Assembly (NCBI GenBank): GCA_037957365.1
Contig: JARHVA010001922.1
Span: 225,001 to 289,000, forward strand
Origin: Torreya grandis
Taxonomy: Eukaryota; Streptophyta; Pinopsida; Cupressales; Taxaceae
Length of the DNA stretch: 64,000 nt
Reading direction: 5' to 3'
Shown: positions 23,690 through 34,794 of the stretch, one piece after another
Position numbering within the stretch: position 1 is the stretch's first letter
Layout: each line of letters opens with the position of its first letter
Notes under the pieces: model-generated
Told to the model about the DNA's origin: nothing
The model's database searches: none
What the model saw: the letters and a program-made list of their open reading frames with translations, nothing else
Made by a program: the position numbers and the translations under genes

Positions 23690-25655
23690 AACCATAGGTA
23701 GTTATAATCAGTGGCATATGGAGCTACCCTAAGTAGGGTAGACAAATAGGATGATTTACCCACAGGCATTTATAATCATCGACATAGGTGAGATAAAAAA
23801 AGGTAATGATTTGTCCAAATGTGGTTATAATTATTGAAAAAGGCTTAAGGTAATAAGGGACTTATTTTCCAAAAGGTAGTTATAATTAGTAAAAGGAAAA
23901 ACAATTATTTACCCAAAGGTGGTTAGAATCATTAGTGAGATAAAAACATGCCCCAGTTGGGTAGATAGAGATAATGGTTTGACCAAAGGTAGTTATAAGC
24001 ATTATCATAATGAAAACATGCCCTAGTTAGGTAGAATAAATAGAATGATTTACCTAAAGTTAGTTATACTAATCAACATTCAAACCTATGTAAGCATAAT
24101 GATTTTCCCAAAGGTGGTTAAAATCATTGTTAATGTAAGTGGGATGGTATACAATGATTTGCCCTAAGGTGGTTATAATCATTGGTATATTGATAATGTC
24201 AAACATGATATAGACTATGATGGAAATGAGTAAAAAAGAGACAAATGAATTTGGGAAACTTATTAGTAGGGATATGCTCATCTAAATTGGCAAGGAATAA
24301 AATTCTTTCATTAGGTAACTACTCTATGTAGGATATGATTTGGATTAGATTGTGAATGTTTCTAGTGCCAAGGAGATATATCATTTCTTCATTACCATGT
24401 AGACTCTCCAAGATAATTTTTGTTTTATCATATGATGATATGAATTATGATATAACACCATGATGACTTGGTCAAAATATACATAAGGACTAATACATGA
24501 TCTAATATTCAATCAAAAATAACACACTGATGATAAAAACCATGATGACAATGTTGCATATGAATATGAATAAATTAAAGAATATTGCACAAGTAATCAC
24601 TCAATGAATGCACATAGACTGAATCAAATGACAACAAAAAATCAAATAAATAGCTAAACAAACAAAACAAATAAAAATATAAAACAATAAACAAACAACA
24701 AATAACCAAAAAAACACAAAACACAAACAATGGTTAAACACAATGTTAATAGAAATAACATGACACAAATAGGATTATGAACATTTCCCCTAGATGATAG
24801 GAGACAATGAAACAAAAAAAGGAAGGGGGTGGCTGAGCTATCTCTAGATGCACTAGGCAAGTGGATGCTACCTACATAGTTTCATAGACATAAGATCCAA
24901 AAAAAACTTTAGGCCAAATCTAGTTCTCCTAGGAAATGAGATTAAAAAAATGATGAGAAGGAAAACATGTTGAGTGTTGTATAATAATATGGGAATGATC
25001 TCACAAACCAATGAGTTAATGGGATGTAAGGCCAATAAGAATGGGGAAATTAAATGAAAAGTGGTTTCTTGTGACTTAGTGAGGGTTCCTAAAATCTTTA
25101 AGGCAAAGAAGTGGTCAATGTTGTTGGATTTTATAAATCAATTTTACAAACGTTTTTTGAATTTTCTATGTATCTCAACTTTATTGATAATGATGAGACA
25201 CTAAATGGTCAAAGCTCACAAAATATAGAGAGTTTTTGAACTTAAATTACTCATAAAATGGTGATAGCATGGCTTAGGTTGCTCACAAAATGGTGAGAGA
25301 ATTGAAAAGGGGGATTGAGTTGAACTCAACATGAATAGAGTGATACCTATATAGTCCCATTATGGGACCTCAAATCACTATAGTTCCACCTTTCAGTAGA
25401 GGAATCTGACTAGTGTAGTAGCCAATTCAAACAAAATAGGGAAAGTTGGAAAATGGCATAATACAACATAAGCATAGCAAGGTGGTAGTTCAAAGCATGA
25501 TAAATAATTATTTCCCCTAATTTTCCCATAGGTGGTTATAATTAGGCAACAATGGCTTAATTCAATAATACAAATTTTCCCATAGGTGGTTATAATTAGT
25601 AGCATGATGATGAAACACTAATTTGCCAAAAGGAAGTTATAATCAAGCACACTTG
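23690..25655 (-). repeat. Degenerate tandem repeats in element A 3' untranslated region
   Basis: A word like AAAGGTGGTTATAATCATTG recurs near 23690, 23760, 23815, 23870, 23912, 23980, 24053, 24107 and 24161, and again near 25522, 25575 and 25629, at spacings of about 40-70 bases. Between the groups is AC-rich and A-rich unassigned DNA (24600-24730). Tandem repeats between pol and the 3' LTR are known in Ogre and other Tat elements. The minus-strand frame at 24654-24860 is hydrophobic noise. Confidence 0.6.
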
Positions 25656-25961
25656 GTATAAAAGTGAATAAGAAATGAAATATGAAACTACCAAACCACT
25701 ATCATACTACTCCAAAATATGGACTCTATTCAGAATATAGAAATAACTATTAAAACTTGATCTAAATCTTTGTGCTAAAAGTTGCCATAGAACCAATAGA
25801 ATGGAACCAAGATCAAATGGGATGGGTAGGGAGGGTGAAAAAAACTCAATTGAGAGGAAAAGTATGGGATAATGGAATGTGATAGAATGGTATGGTACAA
25901 ATAGGAATTTCTACATTATGGTACAACTGAAACAAAGCTCATAGACAATATACCAGGTCTC

Positions 25962-27150
25962 TCAAGTTACGTAATGCTTGAGGTGTTTAATGTTCATCGG
26001 CTCATCAAGTTCATCTGCATCTAGTGTAATGAGCTTGTATGCTCCTACACCATATTTAGCAGAAATGATGAAAGGACCTATCCAATTGGGTTTGAACTTA
26101 CCTTTGTGTTTTTTTTTAGTCACGGTATTCTATTTTTTCTCTATGTATAATGTGTTGATTGTAGTGGCCACAGAGTTAGTTCTAGTATGCTTGAAGGTTA
26201 TTAACTATGGCAAGGCATTTCTCATCAGGTAACTCAAGATATTTTAGGTTAGCTACTTGATAGTCTTCATTGTCCAGGACATGCTTCAAAGATATGCACA
26301 AATAAGGTAACTCGGTCTCAATGGGAAGAATGGTCTCAGTGCCATAAATAACTGAATATGGAGTGGATCCTATTAAAGTAAGATGAATGGTATGGTATGT
26401 CCAAAAGGTGAAAAATATTTAGAGGTGTCAGTCATAACCAACATCATTGATAATACTTTTAAGGATGTTGACAATGGTTTTATTAGATGCTTCTACTTGG
26501 TTGTTACCTTGTGGGTAATATGCATTAAAAAATGCTGAGTAATTTTAGACTCAACACATAAAAATTTGACATCTTTGTTTTTAAATGATCCATCATTATC
26601 AGATATAATGTTGGAATGGATACCATAGTGTCAAATGAGACGGTTGAAGATGAATTTGGAAATTTTCTTTCTACTCACGTAAGTGAGGGGTATAGCTTTA
26701 ACCCACTTAGTAAAATATTTATTGGTGACATGGATATTTTTATGACATCAGATGAGGTGGGCTTTATCTTCCCAATGAGATTGAGGCCCCATGTAGCAAA
26801 CAACCATGGTGTAAGCATTGGTTTCAGAGTCTTGATTAGGGCATGAATTTGATTGGTATGTTGTTGACATTTGTCATACTTTTTCACATATACAACTACA
26901 TGTGCATCCATCATTAGCCAATAATACCTAGTATTCAATATATTTTTGGATAAAATCACCCACTTGTATGGGATCCACATACACCTTTGTGAACTTCCCA
27001 TAATGTTAATGTAGATTATATCAAAGTTAAATAATGAAGTAGAGTTCCATAAAAACTATGGTGGTAAAGGGTTATTTTGAGTAATGTATTATGTGAAGTA
27101 TGGTGGGTAAAGGTTTTAGATTGTTTATGGGATAGTTGTGGTGGCATAAT
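25962..27150 (-). pseudogene. pol: Element A integrase
   Basis: Integrase inserts element cDNA into nuclear DNA. Read from 27150 downwards there is a zinc-binding region ending in the CxxC pair of YDKCQQH (with RYYWLMMDA just before), then core sequence WGLNLIGKI. A SDNDGSFKN block near 26590 carries the second catalytic Asp, and NNQVEASNKT near 26480 carries the catalytic Glu in a shifted frame. The C-terminal domain has KFKPNWIGPF and GAYKL (26110-26020) and ends with a TGA at 25962-25964. Frameshifts split the core, so it is not functional. It is the most complete integrase of the minus-strand elements here. Confidence 0.75.
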
Positions 27151-27299
27151 GTGGTCATTAATATATTCATATAGGTTAGAATACCATATAGATCTGGGAC
27201 CAATAATATCATAGATCAATGTGATGGTTGAATGTTCATGAGTTGGTGCTAATAGATTTTCAATGAGGAATTGGTATTATTTTACAGTGTCTATATGTC

Positions 27300-27760
27300 T
27301 AATCAAAGATCTAATGGTTTCCATGGCATCTGATGTTATATTACTAGCCTTTGGTATATGTTTAAATTATACATCAGAAATCTATTATTTGAGAGTGTCA
27401 ACCATGGCCTTGTATGGTACCAACTTGTCATCTTTAGTCTAAAAATGGTTTATAACCTGATTGATGATTAACTAAGACTCACCATAAACCTTTAGATGTT
27501 GTATGTTCCATTATATTACCTGTTATAGTCTTGTAACTAGTGTTTCATATTTGACCATATTATTGGTACAAAGAAAGATGATCTAGAATGATTTAGGGAT
27601 TAGATACCCTATGGTGTAATAAATAAAAGGCTTACCCCTGATCTATGTGTTGTGAATGATCCATCAAAATATATCTTCCAATTCTACTCCTCAAGAGGTG
27701 TTTCCATGATGGTCATAATGGATTCATCTAGGAATTGGAATGTTAGCAGTTATGTGTCTA
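27300..27760 (-). pseudogene. pol: Element A second (plant archaeal-type) RNase H
   Basis: This is an additional RNase H between the usual RNase H and integrase, a hallmark of the Tat lineage. Visible motifs are WKIYFDGS near 27690, which holds the first catalytic Asp. LKVYGES with INQV follows near 27490-27450, where the family has Asp instead of the Glu of GES, and then KLVPYKAMVDTL and a SDA motif near 27330. Stops and a frameshift interrupt it. Element C has the matching domain at 43440-43880. Confidence 0.65.
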
Positions 27761-27769
27761 TAAGGGGTG

Positions 27770-29120
27770 CTTTATCAAGCTGATCAATAAGAAATTATCC
27801 ATTGATGGCTTTTTGGTTAATGTATTTTATCACAAACTCACTAATAAGCATGATCCATTTGGCCATGCATCCTTGTAAATATATTTTAGATAATAGATAC
27901 TTTAGTAGATCTACTTTTGAAATAACCATAGTCTTGTTGTTTTATATGTAATGGTATATTTTCTAAGCTATGAAGACCATAGCTAAACAAACTTTTTAAA
28001 TGAACATATAATTATGATCATACACAACAATGTATGACTTAAATATAAAATGGCATGTTGCTTTCCATTATCATCATGTTGAGCTAGAAGTGCCACTAGG
28101 GCATTGTTTGAGCAGCAAGTATAGGAGGAATGAATTTCCTTGATTTGATGGCAATAAAATAGGTGGAGTTACAAGATAGTCCTTTAATTTTTGAAAATAT
28201 TTTTGGCATTTATCATCCCAATGAAATGTTACACCTTTATTTAATAAGTGTGTAAATGGGTGAAATTTGTTAGCCAATTGAGATATGAAGCATCTAATAG
28301 ATTGTATCTTTCATTGTAAATTATGAATCTACTTCAAATTGGTCGATGGTGGTGTACAGGTAATGGCTTGTATTATAGTTGGATCAACTTCAATGCCTCT
28401 ATGAGACACAATGAAACCAATAAGTTTTCCTGAAGTAAATCCAAAAACACACTTATTAGGGTTAGCCTTGACTTTTTATTCATGCAATCACTCAAATATC
28501 CTCCTTAGTGTTATTGGATGATCATCCTTGGTATTTGATTTTCTCAATATATCATTAACATAGTCTTTAATAATATCATGCATCATATCATGAAATATGA
28601 TGGTCATGGCTCTTTGATAGGTGGCCTTAGCATTTTTGAGACCAAATGGAATAACAGATAACAAAATATTCCCCATAGAGTGGTGAATGTTGTTTTATGT
28701 TGGTCTTCTATCATAATCTAGATCTAGTTGTATCTTGAGAATCCATCCATTAGTAAAAGAATTTCATAACCTGATGTGGAGTTGATAATCATGTTAATGT
28801 TTGGTAGATAAAAGTCATCCTTGGGGTAGGCATTATTTATGTCTTAGAAATTAGTGAAAATATTGATTCCTTTTAGATTCTTGCTAACTAGCATAACATT
28901 TGAGATCCACTCTGAGTAGTTGATTGGTCAAATACATCTCTCTTCCAAGAGTTTTTATAACTATTTCTTTACTAATACAATAATGTGAGGATGCATCTTG
29001 CACAATTTTTTTCATAGGTTTGGCATCAGGGTGTACCACAATATGGTGCATAACTAAGGTAGAGTCTAAAATTGGAATATCAAAGTAGGCCCATACAAAT
29101 GTATCAACAAATTCCCTCAA
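27770..29120 (-). pseudogene. pol: Element A reverse transcriptase and first RNase H
   Basis: RT copies element RNA into cDNA and RNase H removes the RNA strand. From 29120 downwards there is a pre-RT segment (EFVDTFVWAYFDIP, HHIVVHPDAKP), then degraded finger and palm sequence. SVIPFGLKNAKATYQRAM follows at about 28660-28600, then the catalytic box reading YVND at 28565-28549, where active enzymes have YVDD. FTSGKLIGFIVSHRGIEVDP comes next. The RNase H connection has FHWDDKCQKYFQKLKDYL near 28200. The Asp-to-Asn change fits a G-to-A transition and alone would inactivate it. Confidence 0.8.
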
Positions 29121-30259
29121 AATGGTTGTAAAGACTTATTATTCCTATTTAATGTAAGATGTGTCTAATTTGATCCATTTTGGGCAATCTAAAGTCTTGA
29201 TGTTAACTTTTGTAGTATCCTCCATAAGAAGAGCTAAACCATCTTTCAAAATGGTAGGAAAAGGTTTAAATTATTCTATAATAGTAGAGTCCTCTGTCAG
29301 GATTGGCTCTTTGAGTTATCCTCAGCATGATGAATCAAAATCCACCAATGGTTGGGATGGCCATGTGATAAATATTATTGGAAATTCTTGGATGAGTTGA
29401 TCAAAATCCTACTATTATTTAAAACTAAACTCATACCCATAGGTAAGTTCATCATTGGTGGTCTCCTGAGGTATGTTTGAGGAAGGTTGAACACCTCCAT
29501 CTAATGGCACCTAAAATGGGTTTTCACCATTAGATGAGCCTTTCTCTTTACTATTTTCCTAGTCAAAAATAACCTCAAAGAGGTTTTTTCTTTAGGACCT
29601 CAATGTTTTATTTAATTGTTTATGGCTAAGGGTGTTCATCTATTCTCCAAAATAGGCAACAGGATCTAGTTTGACTAAAAATCCTTGTTTGTGGTCTCCC
29701 AACAAAACATTATCCCTCAGGCATAGAAAATCAAAAAAGGCCTCACCATTTTAAAATTCATTGACTGACACTATTGATTCTTATTGGCCCTAGTCTATAA
29801 GTTGAGAATAATATAAGGGAAGTAGATTATGGTGAATAACTAGTCAAAGGGTAAAAATGGCATTATTTTCAAACAAATTGGTAGTGTTTAGGTCATTGAA
29901 AGGGCTATGATCAAACTATGCTTCATTGTTGTCCTAATCATCACTAGTTATTGGTGATGGAACTCGAATAAGTTATATGGGGTTACCCCCAGGTGGTTTA
30001 AATCTGAGTCCATAGGTTCCTTTTTACCAAGTGGTATAAATTAGCTCAATCAGATCCTATTGATTAGCCTAATGCCTCCTCCTTTATAGGCATGTTTCTC
30101 CATGATTTTACTTAAAATAACATACTTGGAATTTATGTAATAGTCAGCTAGTTTGTAATTATAAAACCAAGATTTATCATCTTCAAGTGGGTCCTATTAT
30201 TGGCCAGTGGTCAGTATGAAAATGATAGGTGCTAAACTATGTAGTTTAGTTTTGCCCTT
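29121..30259 (-). other. Element A protease-RT linker
   Basis: Decayed polyprotein sequence lies between protease and RT, low in motifs and broken in all frames. Element B has an equivalent spacer at about 40250-41525 of similar length. Some Tat elements (Ogre) have an intron in this interval, but no convincing splice pair is visible. Confidence 0.45.
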
Positions 30260-31050
30260 TCTTTATCATTCCAGGCAAGGTGGTTTGGCTTTAGGTCTTC
30301 CATATGATTTGAGGTTATATCGAAGCTTGGTAATGTGGAATGTATTATGGGACAAATATTCTCCTAGGACATTAGTCAAGATGGTATAATAATTAGACAT
30401 TTTAGGAGGTAACATGTGGGAAAATGAATCAAGGGTATCAAGGTCAATGCAATTAGACTCTCTTGAATCAACAAGTATTTCTTTTCCCCTGTCTTTCTTA
30501 AGAACTAGATTCAAACCAAAATGGTAGTTATAACTTTGGTACTTATCCTCCAAATGCTTGCAATGTTCATATGACTATAAATCTCCATGGATAGTAACCT
30601 CCATACCTGAACGGGATAACTTGATACACTGGTGTAATGTTGAAGGGATTAAATGAATATCATGTGTCCAAGGTCTACCCAAAATCATATTATATGACAA
30701 ATTAAGGTCTAACACATGACATAGGGTATCATGGGTCAAGGTCCCAATGATAACTTACAAGTTGATGGTGCCCTATGATTCTCATTCTTCATTGTCATAA
30801 GCTTTGATGGTTATCATTTTTAGCTACAAATCAACTATGGTGTACCCAAGAAGCTTGATGAGCTTTAGAGACATAATATTTAGACCTAATCTATTATCTA
30901 TGAGGACACATTTCAATTTATGCCACATTAGGAAAACTTTGATGTATAATGGATTATTATGCAAAGGTCCAAAGGATGACATATTAGTTTGGTTGAAGGT
31001 TAATTATTGGCTTAGAGCTAGATATCCAACCAAATCTTGAAATTTGTCTA
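30260..31050 (-). pseudogene. pol: Element A aspartic protease
   Basis: The retropepsin-like protease cuts the element polyprotein. KCVLIDNRLGLNIMSL at about 30920-30870 is the active-site segment; B keeps DNG where A reads DNR. The flap and second half follow, with LDLNLSYNMILGRPWTHDIH at about 30690-30640. A conserved C-terminal extension, TIHGDL...SYEHCKHLEDKY, continues to about 30540 and is shared with B at 40150-40200. Stops interrupt the frame. Confidence 0.7.
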
Positions 31051-31619
31051 GAAATATGTCATTTGGAACTTGGGTTTGGCCAAGGAATTCTATCAAGATG
31101 TTTTTGTGGATGGTGGATGTATGCTAAAAATCTAAAATGGATATTTGTGTGTGAATATTCTATAATTATTCCACAATATCAAATGTATTTTATTGTAAAA
31201 TGGTAATTGGATTGTTCTTAGCCAGAATGGGTGGTTGGATGGGTGAAGTGTTAGATGGATGTGGGCCTAGGATGGTAATATTTTATTGTCAAGTTATGAT
31301 TACATAATCAAGATTAGATACATGACCATTTTTCTTAATAAATGATGATGGTGGGGGACTACATAGGACAAGTCTTTATTGTTGGTGCACTTGTGTGTGG
31401 TCATGGGTCAATGATGAGTTATATTTATTAGGTCTAAAGGTAGTAATCTCTATTTTTTGGTATGCATGTATGTGGTCCCAAGTCAAAGAAGGATCATCGA
31501 TGTGGGTTGGTAGTTAGAAGTTATTAGAAATGGTATTGTTTGATCAATATTTAGTCTTAGATTGATAGAGATGGTTGAAACATGACCTCTTAAAATATGG
31601 CCTAAAACTTTTTTGTATT

Positions 31620-34600
31620 CATGTGCAACTACATGGTAGGTCTATTGGTTGTTGGCATCATTCTAGCCTTGGTTCCATCCATTTGGCTAACATTGTTGTT
31701 TTTATTGTTAGTTTTATTAGTTCTATCTTGGTTGTTGATATTATTATTGTTGATGTAATGGTCATTTTTGTTGTTGGTTTTTATGTTGTGGAAAGGGGAT
31801 TTGATAGATTTTAAGGTTTTGATTGGATGTGGAAGCTCTATGATCCAATGTGATCTTTCCATTTGCCAACATATCCTCAATCAAATGTTTAATTTTCACA
31901 CAATGGTGCAAATTATGTCTATTAACCTAATGATACTCACATAATTCATTTTTTTGGTACTAATCTAGATGGGGAATGCCCTCAAGATAGTGTTTCATAA
32001 TAGTCCAGCTAATCAGATTAGCTACAATGAGTTTTTGATACACATATTCAATGGGTTCTCCAAGTTCATTAAATATGTGATGGGAAGGCACAATTATATT
32101 TAGAGGAGGTTTTTATAAAGGGAAAGGTTTTTGTGTTTATCGCATTGGTCTAGGCTATGGCATTTGCTATGTTTGTTGAAGAGTTTGTTAGTTAGGAGTA
32201 ATTTACATATCCAACATAGGCTGAGGAGATGGTGTTTACACTATTTTGGCATGTTGTGACTTAGTTATTTCATTCCCCACAACATTCTTTTTATGATTAA
32301 ACTACTTGGGTTTGTCATAATTATTGGTCTAGGCTAGTTATGATGCTTGTGCTTAGATTTTGTTCTGATTTTGGTCATTATTCTAGTTTTTATTTTGTCT
32401 CTAATTTAACAAGGTAAGTTTAATGATCCCTTTATTAATAAGGGCTCTTTCTATCAACAAAAAGTTTTCAATTATTTCTTTGAAAGTATGTGCACAATAC
32501 AGCTCCAAATGGTAAGATATCTCACTATATAAATTCTTAGTAAACATAACTACTAGTTAATTATCTAGTAAACTATGGGTAAATCAACTGGTAAATATTC
32601 TCCATCATTTCATATAACTTTCAAAACTCTCACTAGCCTTCTATTTATCTTAAATCAAAGCTAAAAACAAAATCTCATGCTTGAGATTATAGGATAACTA
32701 TTACACAAACTTGTCTAAAAGATCATCAAAATTAGATATTGAATTATTGGGCACTTTTACAAATCACTCCAATGCTTGTCCTACTAGACTCCCTAGAAAT
32801 CAAAATAAGAGGTATATGTCATTATAGGGAACTAGTTGGAAAGCAACAAAGAATTTAGTTAAGTGGTCTTTGGGGTCACCTTTCCCCTTGTATTTTTTGA
32901 ATTTAGGTGGTTCATACCCTAGAGAGAATGGTATTTGTAAATGATCCATGTTGAAAGGGTAGGAACACATGTCATCCAACTTAAACTTCTTGGTTTGCTT
33001 TTTGATTTGGATGAGGGCAATTGCATACTTTATTTGTTGTAATTTTTATTTGAGGAAACCAAAGGGATCATTAGCTTGAAGTGAAGGTTAGGTGATCACA
33101 AGTGGATTACTTTAACTGAGGTATAATGGAGGCATTTTTTGGGGAATATTTATTTGGATAGGTAATTGACCAAGAATATGCATACACAAATTAGGATGCA
33201 ATTTTTGAAATTGCATGATTACATTGTGATATTCTAGTTAGGATTAGGTATGTAGGCCTAGTTTTAGGGAAATTATGATTGAGATAGAAGGATATGGTTG
33301 GGAGTGAAAAACTATGCCTATTGAGGTTGATTAGGGAGTTTCTACTGACTAGTTGAACCTTACTGATTGAGGGGAACTTGTGAACCAAAGCCATGTCATT
33401 GAGCTTATGGCATGTTTATAAAAAAAGGCAATTATATCCTAATTGATACTTGTGAAACATTATAACCTCTTGGTTGTATTAATCCTTATTGGGAATTAGA
33501 TGCATGTTAAAGGTTTAGGATTTTTTATTGACTAATACTCATACACTATTTATTAGACATCATTTGTGATTATATTGGTATGTTGGTTTATGATTGAAGA
33601 GGTATGTTCATCACTACCTGGTGAGGTGGAACATTGGTTTCCCCCTATTAGGGTGGAAGAATGTTTTATATTTGCTATATGGGTAAGTTGGATTGTGCCT
33701 ATGATTATGGAATGTTAGTTTTCACCTCTTGTGGTGAAGTAACATTCATCAAATTTTGTTGAGGTATGCCATTGGTCATTTCTTGACTACTTAATCCTTG
33801 AGTTTAGGTGCTTGAATAAGTAGTTAGTCAAGGATTAGAGGTATTTATTTATAATTGGGAGGTATAAGTGACTTCCCCCTACATTTTCAAACCACTCATG
33901 GTGTTAACTAGGGGAATATTTTATTATGGACTAGTTATTTATACATTTAAACCACTTTGGTCTAGATTAGATGACACTTGTGTATTATGAACTATGTTTG
34001 GCTCACTATTTTTTGTAGAAGTAGAAGATATTTATTCAATATATGGGGCATTAAATACGTATCCAACCAAAGGTATTTATGTGAATGGGTTTATACCCTA
34101 ATTTTTTTGGTCTATTAATTCAATTAAGACTCCTATTGAAGGAGCTAACTTGATAAGAGGAGCATTTGACATGGTCATGTTATTGAAGTTGCACACTAGG
34201 TTTAGATAGGTTTGGTATGATTTTTGCATCTATATAAAGTGTTCCTCCATGAGGCATTTTTTGATGACAATGTATGAGGGTCCTAACACAACATTGGCAC
34301 TATAACATGAGGATTTATATATGAGGCATGTTTGATGTTTTGATTATAAGGCATGTTGTAAAGCACTCTTACTAACTTGGAAAGTTTTTATGGGAAAAGT
34401 CTACTAGAAACTTAGCCCCTACCTATGTGGCTTTGATTAAAACTTCATCCTTGTTTTTTAGAAAGTGATGATCAAACAAATAAGGGTCATAATCTACTGG
34501 CATTATCACATAGTATGGTTGTTGTTGGACTTGTTCTACAGCCAAAGATATGCTAGATACGTATTGTGTTGTTTTTTCTTGGTCCTACTCTAAGTATGTA

Positions 34601-34794
34601 AGTGTGTTGACCAAATAATGGGCCAAAGGATCTTGGATTTCTTCCCTTGATTAATTTTTGTAAGGTGGATAAATATTTATCTCATAAATAACATCATCTC
34701 CATAGGGGTTTTGAACAAAGACTTCTTATGCGACCACATTACTATAACCTAGATTGTACATGACTTCACTATAATTATAGTGAGACATGTTCAT
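31620..34794 (-). pseudogene. gag: Element A gag
   Basis: Gag is the structural particle protein. It starts at Met 34794 (a second in-frame Met lies at 34788), just before SHYNYSEVMYNLGYSN. The NPYGDDV block follows near 34700, then the capsid core at 33000-32430 (LGYEPPKFKKYKGKGDPKDH, ISNFDDLLDKF, SYHLELYCAHTFKE). Next is LGEPIEYVYQKL near 32060. A zinc-knuckle variant of the form Cx2Hx4Hx4C is intact (CEYHQVNRHNLHHC, about 31950-31910), as is usual for this lineage. An Asn-rich tail ends near 31620. Many stops are at expected Gln or Trp positions. Confidence 0.75.

Noticed and set aside
23690..24190. CRISPR-like spaced repeats
   Set aside because: The repeats are imperfect with variable spacing, and the window is plant retrotransposon DNA with no cas-like gene.
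24654..24860. Hydrophobic 68-codon minus-strand frame resembling a membrane protein
   Set aside because: It lies in an AC-rich low-complexity part of A's 3' untranslated region; the apparent membrane segment comes from T-rich codons.
31575..31814. Plus-strand frame rich in Val and Ile
   Set aside because: It is the shadow of the Asn-rich tail of A's gag on the other strand.
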